Assembly: GCA_964439625.1 (NCBI GenBank)
Contig: CAYTPI010000020.1
Span: 8,212-72,211, forward strand
Direction of reading: 5' to 3'
From: CAYTPI01 sp964439625
Lineage (GTDB): Bacteria; Chloroflexota; Anaerolineae; Aggregatilineales; UBA3940
DNA: 64,000 bases
Part shown: in pieces, positions 41,811 to 50,617 of the stretch
Layout of the letters: each line of letters starts with the position of its first letter
Numbering within the stretch: position 1 is the first letter of the stretch
Made by a program: the position numbers and the translations under genes
Notes under the pieces: model-generated
The model's input: only the letters and a program-made list of their open reading frames with translations
Databases searched by the model: none
What the model was told of the DNA's origin: nothing

Positions 41811-44246
41811 TTACTTAAACTCTATGAATGGGTCAATATCTTGCGCAAAGTCTTGAAGGACATTAGCGTCATCCTGACGCCCCTGTTCATAGTAGATTTC
41901 AAGCGCTTTGACCCAAGGCAGCACATCATAGCCTGTGAAAATTGGCACGTCAAGGAAAGACAGGTACTGCAACGTTATTGAGCGGTTATAGACCGCAATA
42001 CCCCACCCGGTTAATTGGAAAACCAATGGTCCAGCACTTAGATAGTGGTCGAGGGCCGCATCGGTTTCACCAGACTGCGCGTCAATTTGCCCCAGTAGAT
42101 AATGTCCACGATTGCTATTGAGAAACAACATGGTCTGGGCACTCTTTGTTGCTAGCGAGGCATCGTCAAGCACTAGAGCAAGTTCTCCCTGCAATTCGTA
42201 ATACTGTGGCAGTGTTGGAGACCTGCGAATAAGAGCCTCGACTGCGGCAAGGTCATCTTCCGACACACCTTCTGTTAACGCAGCATGGTGTAGTGCACAG
42301 TATACATCTCCTGATTGGGCATCAAATTCTTCGGTCAGACACGATGATACCATTGCTGGTGCAGCTATAAGCCGCTCAGCGGCTGCAGGATAACGGTCGA
42401 AAAATTCTGCTCGTGCCAGCGCCTTGACGCGAGACGTCCTCCAGTATCTGGAAACAGCCAGACCTGGGTTCTCCTCTAGGGCAGTCAGGTATTGTTCAAT
42501 AGCGGCATCTTCATGGCCCGTCTGCTCTAGAATATCTGCTTTAACAAACAGATAGCGACTATTGCGCGGGTTACGGTCAATGGCAGTTTCGACTGAAGCC
42601 AATGCTTTTTCAAACTGACCATCTGACGCAAGCAGTGCGGCGTAGTTTGCCAAAACAATATCATGATCTACGTCGTTTGCAATGACATAAGCGTAAGCAG
42701 CTAGTATACCATCAACATCATTTGACTGCCCTTCATCATAGGCAAGGGCCATAAGCTGGGCCCGCTGCACTTGATAAATAAGCAAATTTGGGTCAGTTTC
42801 AATAGCCTTATCAATCGCAGATAGTTGCTCGTCAAGAGTACGCTGTGGATCGAGCGAGCGTGCATAAAATATCTGCGCTCGATCACTGATTGACCAACCA
42901 ACAGCCCCTATCACAACAAACATCAATAGGATAGCTGGCACCCAGCGCATCCATGCGCTTGGCTGGCGCTCAAATGGAGCGAGAAGATACGCCATCAGAA
43001 TAAAGAGCGGTATGACCATTGGTGTAGCCGTAAAATTATCAAATTGATTTTGAATGGCAAACCCAACGAGCCCTGCTAACACTCCGGCAACACGTAATTT
43101 CTCTGGCCCTTCTGCCCTACGCCAGCGACGCACACTAGCAAAAGCAACAGTCAGCACTAACGACAAAAACGCCAGTAACCCAACCGCTCCCAGCTCTGAC
43201 CAACGATACAGCAAGATGTTATGCGGTGTTGTTAGATGATCACGAGTGATCAGGTCATCACGCAGCGGTCGGAGTGCATCACCGAAGCCATACGGACCTA
43301 CCCCCAATATTGGATTTGAAAGACCAATCAACCAACCAGCTCGCCACAGGTCAAAGCGGACGGAGTCACCACTCGCCGCGCCAACCCGATCAAACAATTG
43401 AATGAAGACAAAGACAAGCAGTCCGACAATTAGAATGCCGCCAAGCAGCACCCGCCAATCGCTAAAAAAAGATACCACTCGCTTAATTGAGGCTTCGTCT
43501 TTGAGCGCAACCAATAATCCGAGAACAGTAGCAGAGGCGATCAATGAGAGAAATCCACCCCGCGAGTAGGTAAAGTAAAGGACAAACACAGCCGCGACAA
43601 GCCACAGAACAACAACCTGACGCGTTGTCTTTCGTCTGCTAGCAGCCCCCCATGCAGCGGCGACTGGTATAAGCATCGCAAGGTAAGCAGCCAGCCAGGT
43701 TGCTACGTTTAGCGGCACAGTTAAACGGTGAATAGCAACTGGTATAGGGCGACTTATGCTATAAATCGGCAGCCACCCCTGTTCGAAAATAGGAAGGAGC
43801 GGCACGCCCGTATACCATGAAACCCACTCAATCAAACCAATCAGACAAACCACGCTGGCACAGAAGAACAGGGTTTCCAGCAGCAAACGTGAACCATAAC
43901 GCCGCAGCAAAAACAAAATCAGGTAGAAGAGGATGATGTGAATACCGATGGTCCAGAGGTGTTCAACGCTAACGCGCGGATCAGTTGCAAATATTGTTGC
44001 TAGCACAGCGGCGGCAAAAAACAGCGCATAGGGCAGATCAACGGGGGCAGACGGCAGTGGCTTCTGCTGTAGAAGCAACCAAATGAGCCAGCCCCCCAAA
44101 CTAACTGTCATAGCAATATGGTGAAAAATGCGTGGGCCGAGACGCTGCTCGGTGATGAACGTGCCACCAATAAAAGTAAAATACAGTAAGCCGATTAAGA
44201 TTAACGTTTGATGCAACCTAAAGCGACGATGCCGGGAAACAGTCAT
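41811..44246 (-). CDS. O-antigen ligase/polymerase-like membrane protein with C-terminal TPRs
   Basis: An 811-residue protein. The first 460 residues hold about 12 membrane segments with the Wzy_C/WaaL features 'VLYFTYSRGGFLSLIASA' (conserved Arg and Gly in an outer loop) and 'GVGPYGFGDALRPLRDDLI' followed by 'HNILLYRWSELGAVGLLAFL'. From about residue 470 the rest is outside or peripheral and is made of TPR-like helical repeats ('LANYAALLASDGQFEKALA', 'RYLFVKADILEQTGHEDAA', 'LLGQIDAQSGETDAALDHYL'). The class ligates or polymerises lipid-linked glycans; the repeats could bind protein partners or acceptors. The next gene upstream (phosphotransferase) ends right at its start. Confidence 0.85.
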   Translation of the reverse strand: MTVSRHRRFRLHQTLILIGLLYFTFIGGTFITEQRLGPRIFHHIAMTVSLGGWLIWLLLQQKPLPSAPVDLPYALFFAAAVLATIFATDPRVSVEHLWTIGIHIILFYLILFLLRRYGSRLLLETLFFCASVVCLIGLIEWVSWYTGVPLLPIFEQGWLPIYSISRPIPVAIHRLTVPLNVATWLAAYLAMLIPVAAAWGAASRRKTTRQVVVLWLVAAVFVLYFTYSRGGFLSLIASATVLGLLVALKDEASIKRVVSFFSDWRVLLGGILIVGLLVFVFIQLFDRVGAASGDSVRFDLWRAGWLIGLSNPILGVGPYGFGDALRPLRDDLITRDHLTTPHNILLYRWSELGAVGLLAFLSLVLTVAFASVRRWRRAEGPEKLRVAGVLAGLVGFAIQNQFDNFTATPMVIPLFILMAYLLAPFERQPSAWMRWVPAILLMFVVIGAVGWSISDRAQIFYARSLDPQRTLDEQLSAIDKAIETDPNLLIYQVQRAQLMALAYDEGQSNDVDGILAAYAYVIANDVDHDIVLANYAALLASDGQFEKALASVETAIDRNPRNSRYLFVKADILEQTGHEDAAIEQYLTALEENPGLAVSRYWRTSRVKALARAEFFDRYPAAAERLIAAPAMVSSCLTEEFDAQSGDVYCALHHAALTEGVSEDDLAAVEALIRRSPTLPQYYELQGELALVLDDASLATKSAQTMLFLNSNRGHYLLGQIDAQSGETDAALDHYLSAGPLVFQLTGWGIAVYNRSITLQYLSFLDVPIFTGYDVLPWVKALEIYYEQGRQDDANVLQDFAQDIDPFIEFK

Positions 44247-45689
44247 TTAGCGACCTTGCAGTCGGAGTACTTTACCCACTGTGCGCAGCACAATTAGACC
44301 ATCAAGGAACAGTGAGCGGTGGCGAATATAGTAGAGATCGTACTTTAGCTTGTTGAGTGAGTCTTCGGTGGTACTGCCATAACCGTAATTGACTTGAGCC
44401 CAACCCGTGACACCCGGCTTAATAGCAAGCCGGGTACGGTAGAAGGGAATCGACTTTTGGAGCATGTCAACAAAATACTGACGCTCGGGCCGTGGGCCAA
44501 CGAGGCTCATATCACCTCTGAGGATATTGTAGAATTGCGGTAGTTCATCGAGACGGCTGCGGCGCATAAATTGACCAAAGCGTGTAATGCGATCATCGTT
44601 TTTTGCAGCCCATATAGGGCCAGATTGTGCTTCGGCATTTGGAATCATCGTACGCAGCTTATAGAGCTTGAAGGGTTTCCCTGCCTGCCCAATCCGTTCC
44701 TGCACATAAAAGACGGGGCCTCGGCTGTCTAGCCGTTGGATGAGTGCAATCATAGGCAGCATCATTCCAAATAGAATGATCCCAATAAGCGACAAGAGAA
44801 CATCGATAGTACGTTTGAGCAAACGATATGGATCAAATGGAGAGCGTCCCTCCAGCGGTAGCAAAATTTGCCACTGTCCCTGAGCATGTTCTATTGGAAC
44901 CATGCCTGTTAAGCGTTCATACAACATAGGCATGGTAATTATTGGGAGGCCTTGTTCATATAGGTTCATAATGCTTTGAAACAGAGGCCCGTCAATTTTA
45001 CCAGACGTTGCCAATACAACTTCGTGAACGCCTAGTGCGGCAACAATGTCGGTTAAATAGGTGGCACTGCCAACTGCTTCTGTATGAACAACCACATCAT
45101 CTCGTTGAACAGGCTGACCTTCATCAATGATGCCAACGACTTCATAGTCCGCCTCTGCGAAATTCTTAATGGCTTCAATTATTGCCTGAGCTTCCCAGCC
45201 TACGCCAACCACGGCGACGCGTCGCCGAAGGGGCGCGTAGCCAATTGCAAAGGGGCGCGCAAAACGCCAAACAGCAATTGATAAATACGAGAAAGCAGCA
45301 TAGTAGAGAATGAATAAGCGCGGCAGCGCATCCCGCGGGGAAAAGAAGAAGATCAACAGGTAGATAACCAGAAGCTGAATTGTAATCTGTATCAGCCGGC
45401 TTTGGGTCTTCTTCCAATCAGCCGTCAAGCGTAAATCGTAGAAGTCGTTCGTTGTAGCAAGTGTTAGCCAGAGAATACTGAGAATGATAAACCAAAATGA
45501 CTGTGGTAGGATGAATGCAAGATCGAGTTGGCGAGCGGCTACGAATGACCAAAGGTAGAGGCCCAAGAGTACAGACAGGTTAACAGCAACAAGATCACCA
45601 AAAGCCATCAGTAGTTTGCGCTCAGACACAGGTAGGCTGAGGGTACGCTTGTTGGTGATCTTATAACTGCGCTCAGTCTGTTCTTGCAC
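44247..45689 (-). CDS. Polyprenyl glycosylphosphotransferase that starts glycan synthesis
   Basis: A 480-residue WbaP/CpsE-type enzyme that links a sugar-1-phosphate to undecaprenyl phosphate, the first membrane step. Four N-terminal membrane segments (about residues 25-130) and a Rossmann-like CoA-binding-type domain (about 135-250, 'RVAVVGVGWEAQAIIEAI') precede the catalytic part. It begins at 'KRTIDVLLSLIGIILFGMML' and has 'FKLYKLRTMIPNAEA', 'RRSRLDELPQFYNILRGDMS' and 'LVGPRPERQYFVDM', all hallmark motifs. The start GTG 45689 has AAGGA 6 bases upstream, unlike the GTG 15 bases further out. Sugar specificity is not predictable. Confidence 0.93.
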   Translation of the reverse strand: MQEQTERSYKITNKRTLSLPVSERKLLMAFGDLVAVNLSVLLGLYLWSFVAARQLDLAFILPQSFWFIILSILWLTLATTNDFYDLRLTADWKKTQSRLIQITIQLLVIYLLIFFFSPRDALPRLFILYYAAFSYLSIAVWRFARPFAIGYAPLRRRVAVVGVGWEAQAIIEAIKNFAEADYEVVGIIDEGQPVQRDDVVVHTEAVGSATYLTDIVAALGVHEVVLATSGKIDGPLFQSIMNLYEQGLPIITMPMLYERLTGMVPIEHAQGQWQILLPLEGRSPFDPYRLLKRTIDVLLSLIGIILFGMMLPMIALIQRLDSRGPVFYVQERIGQAGKPFKLYKLRTMIPNAEAQSGPIWAAKNDDRITRFGQFMRRSRLDELPQFYNILRGDMSLVGPRPERQYFVDMLQKSIPFYRTRLAIKPGVTGWAQVNYGYGSTTEDSLNKLKYDLYYIRHRSLFLDGLIVLRTVGKVLRLQGR

Positions 45690-45759
45690 GTAATATCCTT
45701 GCACTGTTAACTCAATCAGTATTATGCGCTACCATACTTAGCACGCAAATCTAAGATAG

Positions 45760-46764
45760 CTATGTAACGGATCTGATATGCTTCCAACGCAGACCCCAAC
45801 GCCAGATACCGACCCAAAAACCAGCACCCCAAGCGACGTGCAATAGCAGGAATATCCATGGGATAAGCGGCAAATAGCGCCAACCCCACTTTTTCGCCTG
45901 AATCAGTGCAAACAGACAAGATAAAGCTGTATACAGAGCGAGTACGCTTAGATAGACACCCGACAGGAAGACGGAAATAATACTCAGCGCTAGGCCAATC
46001 ACTAAACCCGCAACAAAAGCGGGCGCAAGCAGGTGACGTGGCTTGACTGAGGCAGGATGTAGCATAATTGTGCGTACCTTCCAAAAGCCATAACGATAGT
46101 ACTGGCGCAACAAAGCTCGGAACGACTGCCGCGGGAAGTACTCTGATTGGATATCGGGCGAAAAATAAATCTGGAAGCCAGCTTTTTTGATCCGAACCAT
46201 AAGCTCGTAGTCTTGGTTGACCAGCGCATCTTCGTCAAAGCCACCTATCTGTTCAAGCAATGCCTTTGTATAGAGACCATAGGGAACCGTGTCGGCCTTA
46301 CCAGCGGTCTCACCACGCCAGACAGCAGTCCCAACTGCAAAACGAGACTCCATAGCAGCCGCAATTGCACACTGCTTGAAGCTGGTGCAATTATACTGCA
46401 AGCGTCCGCCAACACAGGCTGAGCCAGTAGCTTCCATTACATGATAGCATTGACTGAGATAGTCACGGGCCGCTAAGGCATGACCATCCATGCGTGCAAT
46501 CAGACCATGTTGGGCCGCTTGGATACCCACATTGAGCGCTGCTGGCGTAATCCGCTTAGGGTTATCTAGAAGTTTTACGCGGGGGTCTAACGCTGCGATT
46601 TTCTGAATGCGGTCTCTAGTTCCATCAGTACTCATACCATCACAGCAGAGAATTTCAATCTGACCAGGGTAATCTTGCTGCTGCATGGCACCGACAGAGT
46701 GGTCAATGAAGTCAACTTCATTGTAAATCGGCATAATCACTGAGATTGGCGAATAGTCACTCAT
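45760..46764 (-). CDS. GT2 family glycosyltransferase with C-terminal membrane segments
   Basis: A 334-residue enzyme of the ExoA-like GT2 group. GT-A core: 'ISVIMPIYNEVDFIDHSV', 'EILCCDGMSTDGTRDRIQ', acidic site 'IARMDGHALAARDYLSQC', 'GGFDEDALVNQDYELMVRI' and 'YFPRQSFRALLRQYYRYGFW', the last one with the QxxRW-like site of processive or membrane GT2 enzymes in the form QYYRYGFW. Membrane segments follow at about residues 250-320. ATG 46764 has GGAG 6 bases upstream; the 3' end of the YfhO-like gene overlaps it by 8 bases. It is probably on the same transcript as the A-B modules upstream. Confidence 0.88.
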   Translation of the reverse strand: MSDYSPISVIMPIYNEVDFIDHSVGAMQQQDYPGQIEILCCDGMSTDGTRDRIQKIAALDPRVKLLDNPKRITPAALNVGIQAAQHGLIARMDGHALAARDYLSQCYHVMEATGSACVGGRLQYNCTSFKQCAIAAAMESRFAVGTAVWRGETAGKADTVPYGLYTKALLEQIGGFDEDALVNQDYELMVRIKKAGFQIYFSPDIQSEYFPRQSFRALLRQYYRYGFWKVRTIMLHPASVKPRHLLAPAFVAGLVIGLALSIISVFLSGVYLSVLALYTALSCLFALIQAKKWGWRYLPLIPWIFLLLHVAWGAGFWVGIWRWGLRWKHIRSVT

Positions 46765-48973
46765 TATTAGCTCCATTAGGTTTGCCCATGACTAATACAA
46801 TTAGGAGCCCCAAGCTGAGCCCGCTTAGGGTCAAACCCGTCGTGAAATTGGTCGATTGATATCGGAAGGAAACGATACTTTCGCCAGCCGGAATATATAC
46901 AGCACGAAAAGCTTGATTAGCTCGGACAACCGCAGCTGGGTCGCCATTGACGGTCGCTGTCCAACCTGGATAATAGGTATCAATAAGCACGAGCCAAGTT
47001 TCTTCAGTTGCTGTGACGCTTACGTCTATTTGCAGCGCTGTGTCAGTGACGATTTCTGTCGAGCCTGTTGGCACCCGTTGACAATCGTAGCCAAAAGTGG
47101 GGTGTGGTTGACAATCGGCTAGTTCGACCCGGAACCATGGATCTGGTAAGGCATAAGCGGTGGATAAACCGGCTTGACCCAAGTAATCAAGGTCGGAACG
47201 AGCCTCAGCAGTCAGCAACACCGAGACATTCATTTTTTCTAAGGTATCGATTGTATCGGCTTGGGCAGCTTGATTGATGAGATCCGTATGGTAGCCTACG
47301 GTCAAAGGATCATCGTTGTTAGCACTCAGCAAATCTGCTAGACGTGCGATGTTAGGCAGTAGTGACTCTCTCAACGCATCCCAATGAGCCTGATCATCGG
47401 CGCGATAATCTGCAAATAGAAACAACTGTTCAAACTTTATGTACGCTTCATCTTCAGGTAGATAGACTATGCGTCCATCTTGGGTCGCTTGGTTGACGGC
47501 GGGCTCTACCAACACGTCATGCTCGTAAAAACTTGCCGAAATAGTTGGGTTTGCGAGCCAGTACACAGTGACGAGATCAATAGCAAGAATGGTTAACACG
47601 GAAGCTGACAAAATATTCTTAGGAATATTTTTACGTTTTAGCCAACGAGAATACGGCAGCAATGCACCGATGATCACCAGCAAAACACCAAACCGTGTAA
47701 ATGCCGTGATGAAAGTCAGTTCAACATCGAAAGCCACTAGTACACTTGCGGCAATGGTCGAGATGATAACGGCAAGTCCAACTGTGATAATACGACCTGA
47801 CCAGTTCAACATGCGGCGGGTTGTATGCCATTGATGAAGGCCAGCCGACCCCAAGACAGTTAACGAAAAGACAGCAATCAGCATCCAACGAGTTGGGCCA
47901 CGGAAGAGATCAAAAGTGGGTACGTTCTCAAACAACCAAGGAAATACAGGTGTAAAGCGACCAAGGGCGAGTAGGGTTACCGGAACAATGATAAAAGCAA
48001 AAAACGGAATATGACGCATCGCTATGACATCAGGATGACGCTTACGTAGCAAAAGATAAAACGCTGACATGATTGGCAGCAGCCCAATATACAGAGCATC
48101 TTCCCAATATGTAGCGTACCCCCAGTAGTTACCCTGCCCCGAGGTACCAAATGCGCCAGGCACAATAATCGTTAGGATTCGCCAAGGCCAAAATGAATAC
48201 GCGAGGGCCTCTTCCATGGCAGCCCCTGCCGACCGTGGCGATAGGGCAACCAATTCCGACGTAGGGAATAGTTGGACAGCGGATAATGCTACGCCAAGCA
48301 TCACGCCCCCTCCTGCAACCAAGAGACGCAGCGGAGGTGACTTCAACCTGACCAACAACCAGAGCGCATACATACCAGCAAACACCAGCGTATAGAAGCT
48401 GGTCTGAGCGTGACCAGCAAGCAGTTGTAGGCCGACAAATAAGCCAAGTAGCGCAGCATAACGCCTGAGTTGGCGCACCTCCGCGAGCATGAGCCCATCA
48501 ACTGCCCAGAAAACCCACGGCAGCCAAGGGACGGCGCTGGTCATCGTCAAGAAGCCCAGACGCGCAATGAGATACCCGCCAAGGGAAAAGGATAACATCC
48601 CAACGCTTCGAGCTAGCTTATCTAATTGGAGACGGCCCAAATATAACCACATACCCAACCCGGCCCAAAAGACATGGGCAACTGCCACGAACCCATTAGC
48701 ATATTCAGTTGGGAGCAGTAGATATAGCAGATTAGGCGGATAGAACACAGCGGTCTGTAAATTGGCCAACAAGGGTGCCCCATTACCTACATGCGGATTC
48801 CAAAAGGGAAGCAGCCCATGCCGAAGCTGCTCGTAGGCCACGTCACGCCAAGGATAAAATTGAATGCTGACGACACCCCAGTAGAGCACCTCACCGGCAA
48901 GTAAACGGTGAAACAGGATGACCACAGCAAGCACAAAGACAAGTTGCGGATACCACTTACGAATAAAAGTCAT
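46757..48973 (-). CDS. YfhO-like polytopic membrane protein (module B, copy 2)
   Basis: A 738-residue protein with about 13 membrane segments and a C-terminal outer domain. The N-terminal 'WGVVSIQFYPWRDVAYEQLRHG' and 'LLPFWNPHVGNGAPLLANLQ' are the family signature of YfhO-type proteins, which in some bacteria help glycosylate lipoteichoic acid or other surface polymers. The C-terminal 'DTYYPGWTATVNGDPAAVVRA' followed by 'NQAFRAVYIPAGESIVSFRY' is the other common YfhO feature. The start ATG overlaps the stop of the extended upstream frame (ATGA, 48973-48970). It is a paralogue of the 692-residue protein at 50618-52696. Confidence 0.8.
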   Translation of the reverse strand: MTFIRKWYPQLVFVLAVVILFHRLLAGEVLYWGVVSIQFYPWRDVAYEQLRHGLLPFWNPHVGNGAPLLANLQTAVFYPPNLLYLLLPTEYANGFVAVAHVFWAGLGMWLYLGRLQLDKLARSVGMLSFSLGGYLIARLGFLTMTSAVPWLPWVFWAVDGLMLAEVRQLRRYAALLGLFVGLQLLAGHAQTSFYTLVFAGMYALWLLVRLKSPPLRLLVAGGGVMLGVALSAVQLFPTSELVALSPRSAGAAMEEALAYSFWPWRILTIIVPGAFGTSGQGNYWGYATYWEDALYIGLLPIMSAFYLLLRKRHPDVIAMRHIPFFAFIIVPVTLLALGRFTPVFPWLFENVPTFDLFRGPTRWMLIAVFSLTVLGSAGLHQWHTTRRMLNWSGRIITVGLAVIISTIAASVLVAFDVELTFITAFTRFGVLLVIIGALLPYSRWLKRKNIPKNILSASVLTILAIDLVTVYWLANPTISASFYEHDVLVEPAVNQATQDGRIVYLPEDEAYIKFEQLFLFADYRADDQAHWDALRESLLPNIARLADLLSANNDDPLTVGYHTDLINQAAQADTIDTLEKMNVSVLLTAEARSDLDYLGQAGLSTAYALPDPWFRVELADCQPHPTFGYDCQRVPTGSTEIVTDTALQIDVSVTATEETWLVLIDTYYPGWTATVNGDPAAVVRANQAFRAVYIPAGESIVSFRYQSTNFTTGLTLSGLSLGLLIVLVMGKPNGANNE

Positions 48974-49140
48974 GGCACTTTGTAGATCGTGACCTGAGCG
49001 TTTGAATACACTTCAATTAAATTGTACTTCTGCGGATCTAGACACGATCCATTGCACGCTGCAGAACGCTCAAACGGCCCAACCCAAACATAATCCATAG
49101 ATAACAGATCAATATCAGCAGCAAGGTCAGTATTGTGCGC
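48970..49140 (-). pseudogene. In-frame C-terminal continuation of the 49141-50607 gene after a TAA
   Basis: After the TAA at 49143-49141 the same minus-strand frame stays open for 56 codons to TGA 48972-48970. It encodes text such as 'DYVWVGPFERSAACNGSC' and ends 'NAQVTIYKVP'. The paralogue at 52706-54391 ends in the same way ('DYIVVGPQEVAMAAEGDQIC' and '...GSFVVYRATAR'). The TGA overlaps the next gene's ATG by 4 bases, as is usual between intact genes in this cluster. This is best read as the original C-terminus cut off by a nonsense codon. Confidence 0.72.
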
Positions 49141-50607
49141 TTACTGTACAAGGAAAAATTGCTCAGCAAGCTCAGTCTTAGTAAGCGAATCGACCGTTTC
49201 AGGGCCATGCCCAACGAAGACCCTCACAGGCGCATAGGCAGGCAGGCTATTACCGCTGTCAAACGTTGAAAGCAGCGTGCTACCCGGTTCCACATTTGAC
49301 TTAAGCCAGTGCGCAGCGTCTGATACCCCCCGATGATTAAAAGCGGGAGGCACAGTCGATTGCACCACCCGCGCTGTTCCAAGTAACAAAAGCAGAATGC
49401 CTGGAAGAGTCGCGAGCGATAAGACACCGTACATCAATGACCAACCTCGCTTACTCGGCAGGCCTAATATACGCACCAGATGCGTGACCCCCAACGTAGC
49501 AAGCACTGCCAATGGCAGGATAACGCCTTCGAGGAGCCGCCGCTGCACATTGATTGGTAAATAAACTAACACAAAGACAATTGGTACCCACGCCACCATC
49601 AACAGCCACGCAAGGCGATTTTCAGTAGGCAAAGAATGAATGACTCCATACACAGCGAGAATAATCAACAAGCCAAAGGCGAGTGCGTAGTGCCACAGAG
49701 GCGGAGAAATCAATTGATTCTGGCTTGACCATGTCGCCAGAACCGGATCGCTCGTGAATAACCAACCATAATAGATTAAGACGACGACCGGGAGACTCCC
49801 ACTAACTACGGACATCTTGAGGGCTACCCACAACTTAGGTCGTTCTACAATCAAAATGATTGTAAGCCAGACGGCAACTAAGACGCCAAGTAGCGCTGTA
49901 TAGAATGGAACAATTACACCCATCGTCAGCCATAATACGCCAGCAAAGATCGCTTTCAACGTTGACGATTGCTCAATAGCAGTGAACAACAACAGCCAGC
50001 CACCTAGAAAACATACGCGAGCCAGCGCCAGATGCGGCAGCGCAAAGAGCTGCAACCATGTAAAAGCCTCCGGGATAAACACAAAGACAGGCGTAAACCC
50101 ATCAGCAAAAAACAAGCCAAGCCACCCAAGCCCACTGCTAAACACCGCTAGAGCCCAAGCCAACCGACGAAGGCGCACGTCTTTGAAAAAGAAAGACACA
50201 AAACGATAAACCATCCACAATAAGACAGCACCAAAAATAACCCGGCTGATGTGAAACGTAATAACCAGTGCTTCAGTTGCAACGTTTGCCCCCTTCCCTG
50301 TGAATAGTGCGGCAACTTTGCCCAACGTCAGATAAAAGGCAAAGATAATCCCAGCCCGATGCGGTTCCAGCGTGTAGACCATCTGAAATAACCAGCCAGG
50401 ATAAGTTGCCCCATGGCGCATCTTAGCGATATACGAATTCATATCATTAAGGGCAAAGACAAAGCCAGAGAATTGATAGATTTCGGTGCTGCTAGCATAC
50501 CCTACAGCGTAAGGTATGCACGTTGATATCAGGGCAATCAGTGTCCAGATTGCCACCCATTGCCATTCCATCGCGGCTATTTTCCGCCGGCTTGAAAGAC
50601 TCACCAT
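49141..50607 (-). CDS. Polytopic membrane protein (module A, copy 2), interrupted by an in-frame stop
   Basis: A 488-residue product up to TAA 49143-49141; 545 residues would be encoded if the stop were a sense codon. It has about 11 membrane segments and 'ALNDMNSYIAKMRHGATYPGW' followed by 'EPHRAGIIFAFYLTLGKVAAL'. The A paralogue at 52706-54391 shows the same ('PTDGASYLAKMMQG', 'EPHQGVLLFSYYLALGHLA'), as well as the C-terminal outer domain that is cut here. The family is not one I can name; it behaves like the GT-C group (acidic loop residue, outer C-terminal domain). The start may be ATG 50607 or GTG 50604, with GAGG close upstream. It directly follows the B copy 1 gene. Confidence 0.75.
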   Translation of the reverse strand: MVSLSSRRKIAAMEWQWVAIWTLIALISTCIPYAVGYASSTEIYQFSGFVFALNDMNSYIAKMRHGATYPGWLFQMVYTLEPHRAGIIFAFYLTLGKVAALFTGKGANVATEALVITFHISRVIFGAVLLWMVYRFVSFFFKDVRLRRLAWALAVFSSGLGWLGLFFADGFTPVFVFIPEAFTWLQLFALPHLALARVCFLGGWLLLFTAIEQSSTLKAIFAGVLWLTMGVIVPFYTALLGVLVAVWLTIILIVERPKLWVALKMSVVSGSLPVVVLIYYGWLFTSDPVLATWSSQNQLISPPLWHYALAFGLLIILAVYGVIHSLPTENRLAWLLMVAWVPIVFVLVYLPINVQRRLLEGVILPLAVLATLGVTHLVRILGLPSKRGWSLMYGVLSLATLPGILLLLLGTARVVQSTVPPAFNHRGVSDAAHWLKSNVEPGSTLLSTFDSGNSLPAYAPVRVFVGHGPETVDSLTKTELAEQFFLVQ

Positions 50608-50617
50608 CAGCCTCGCT

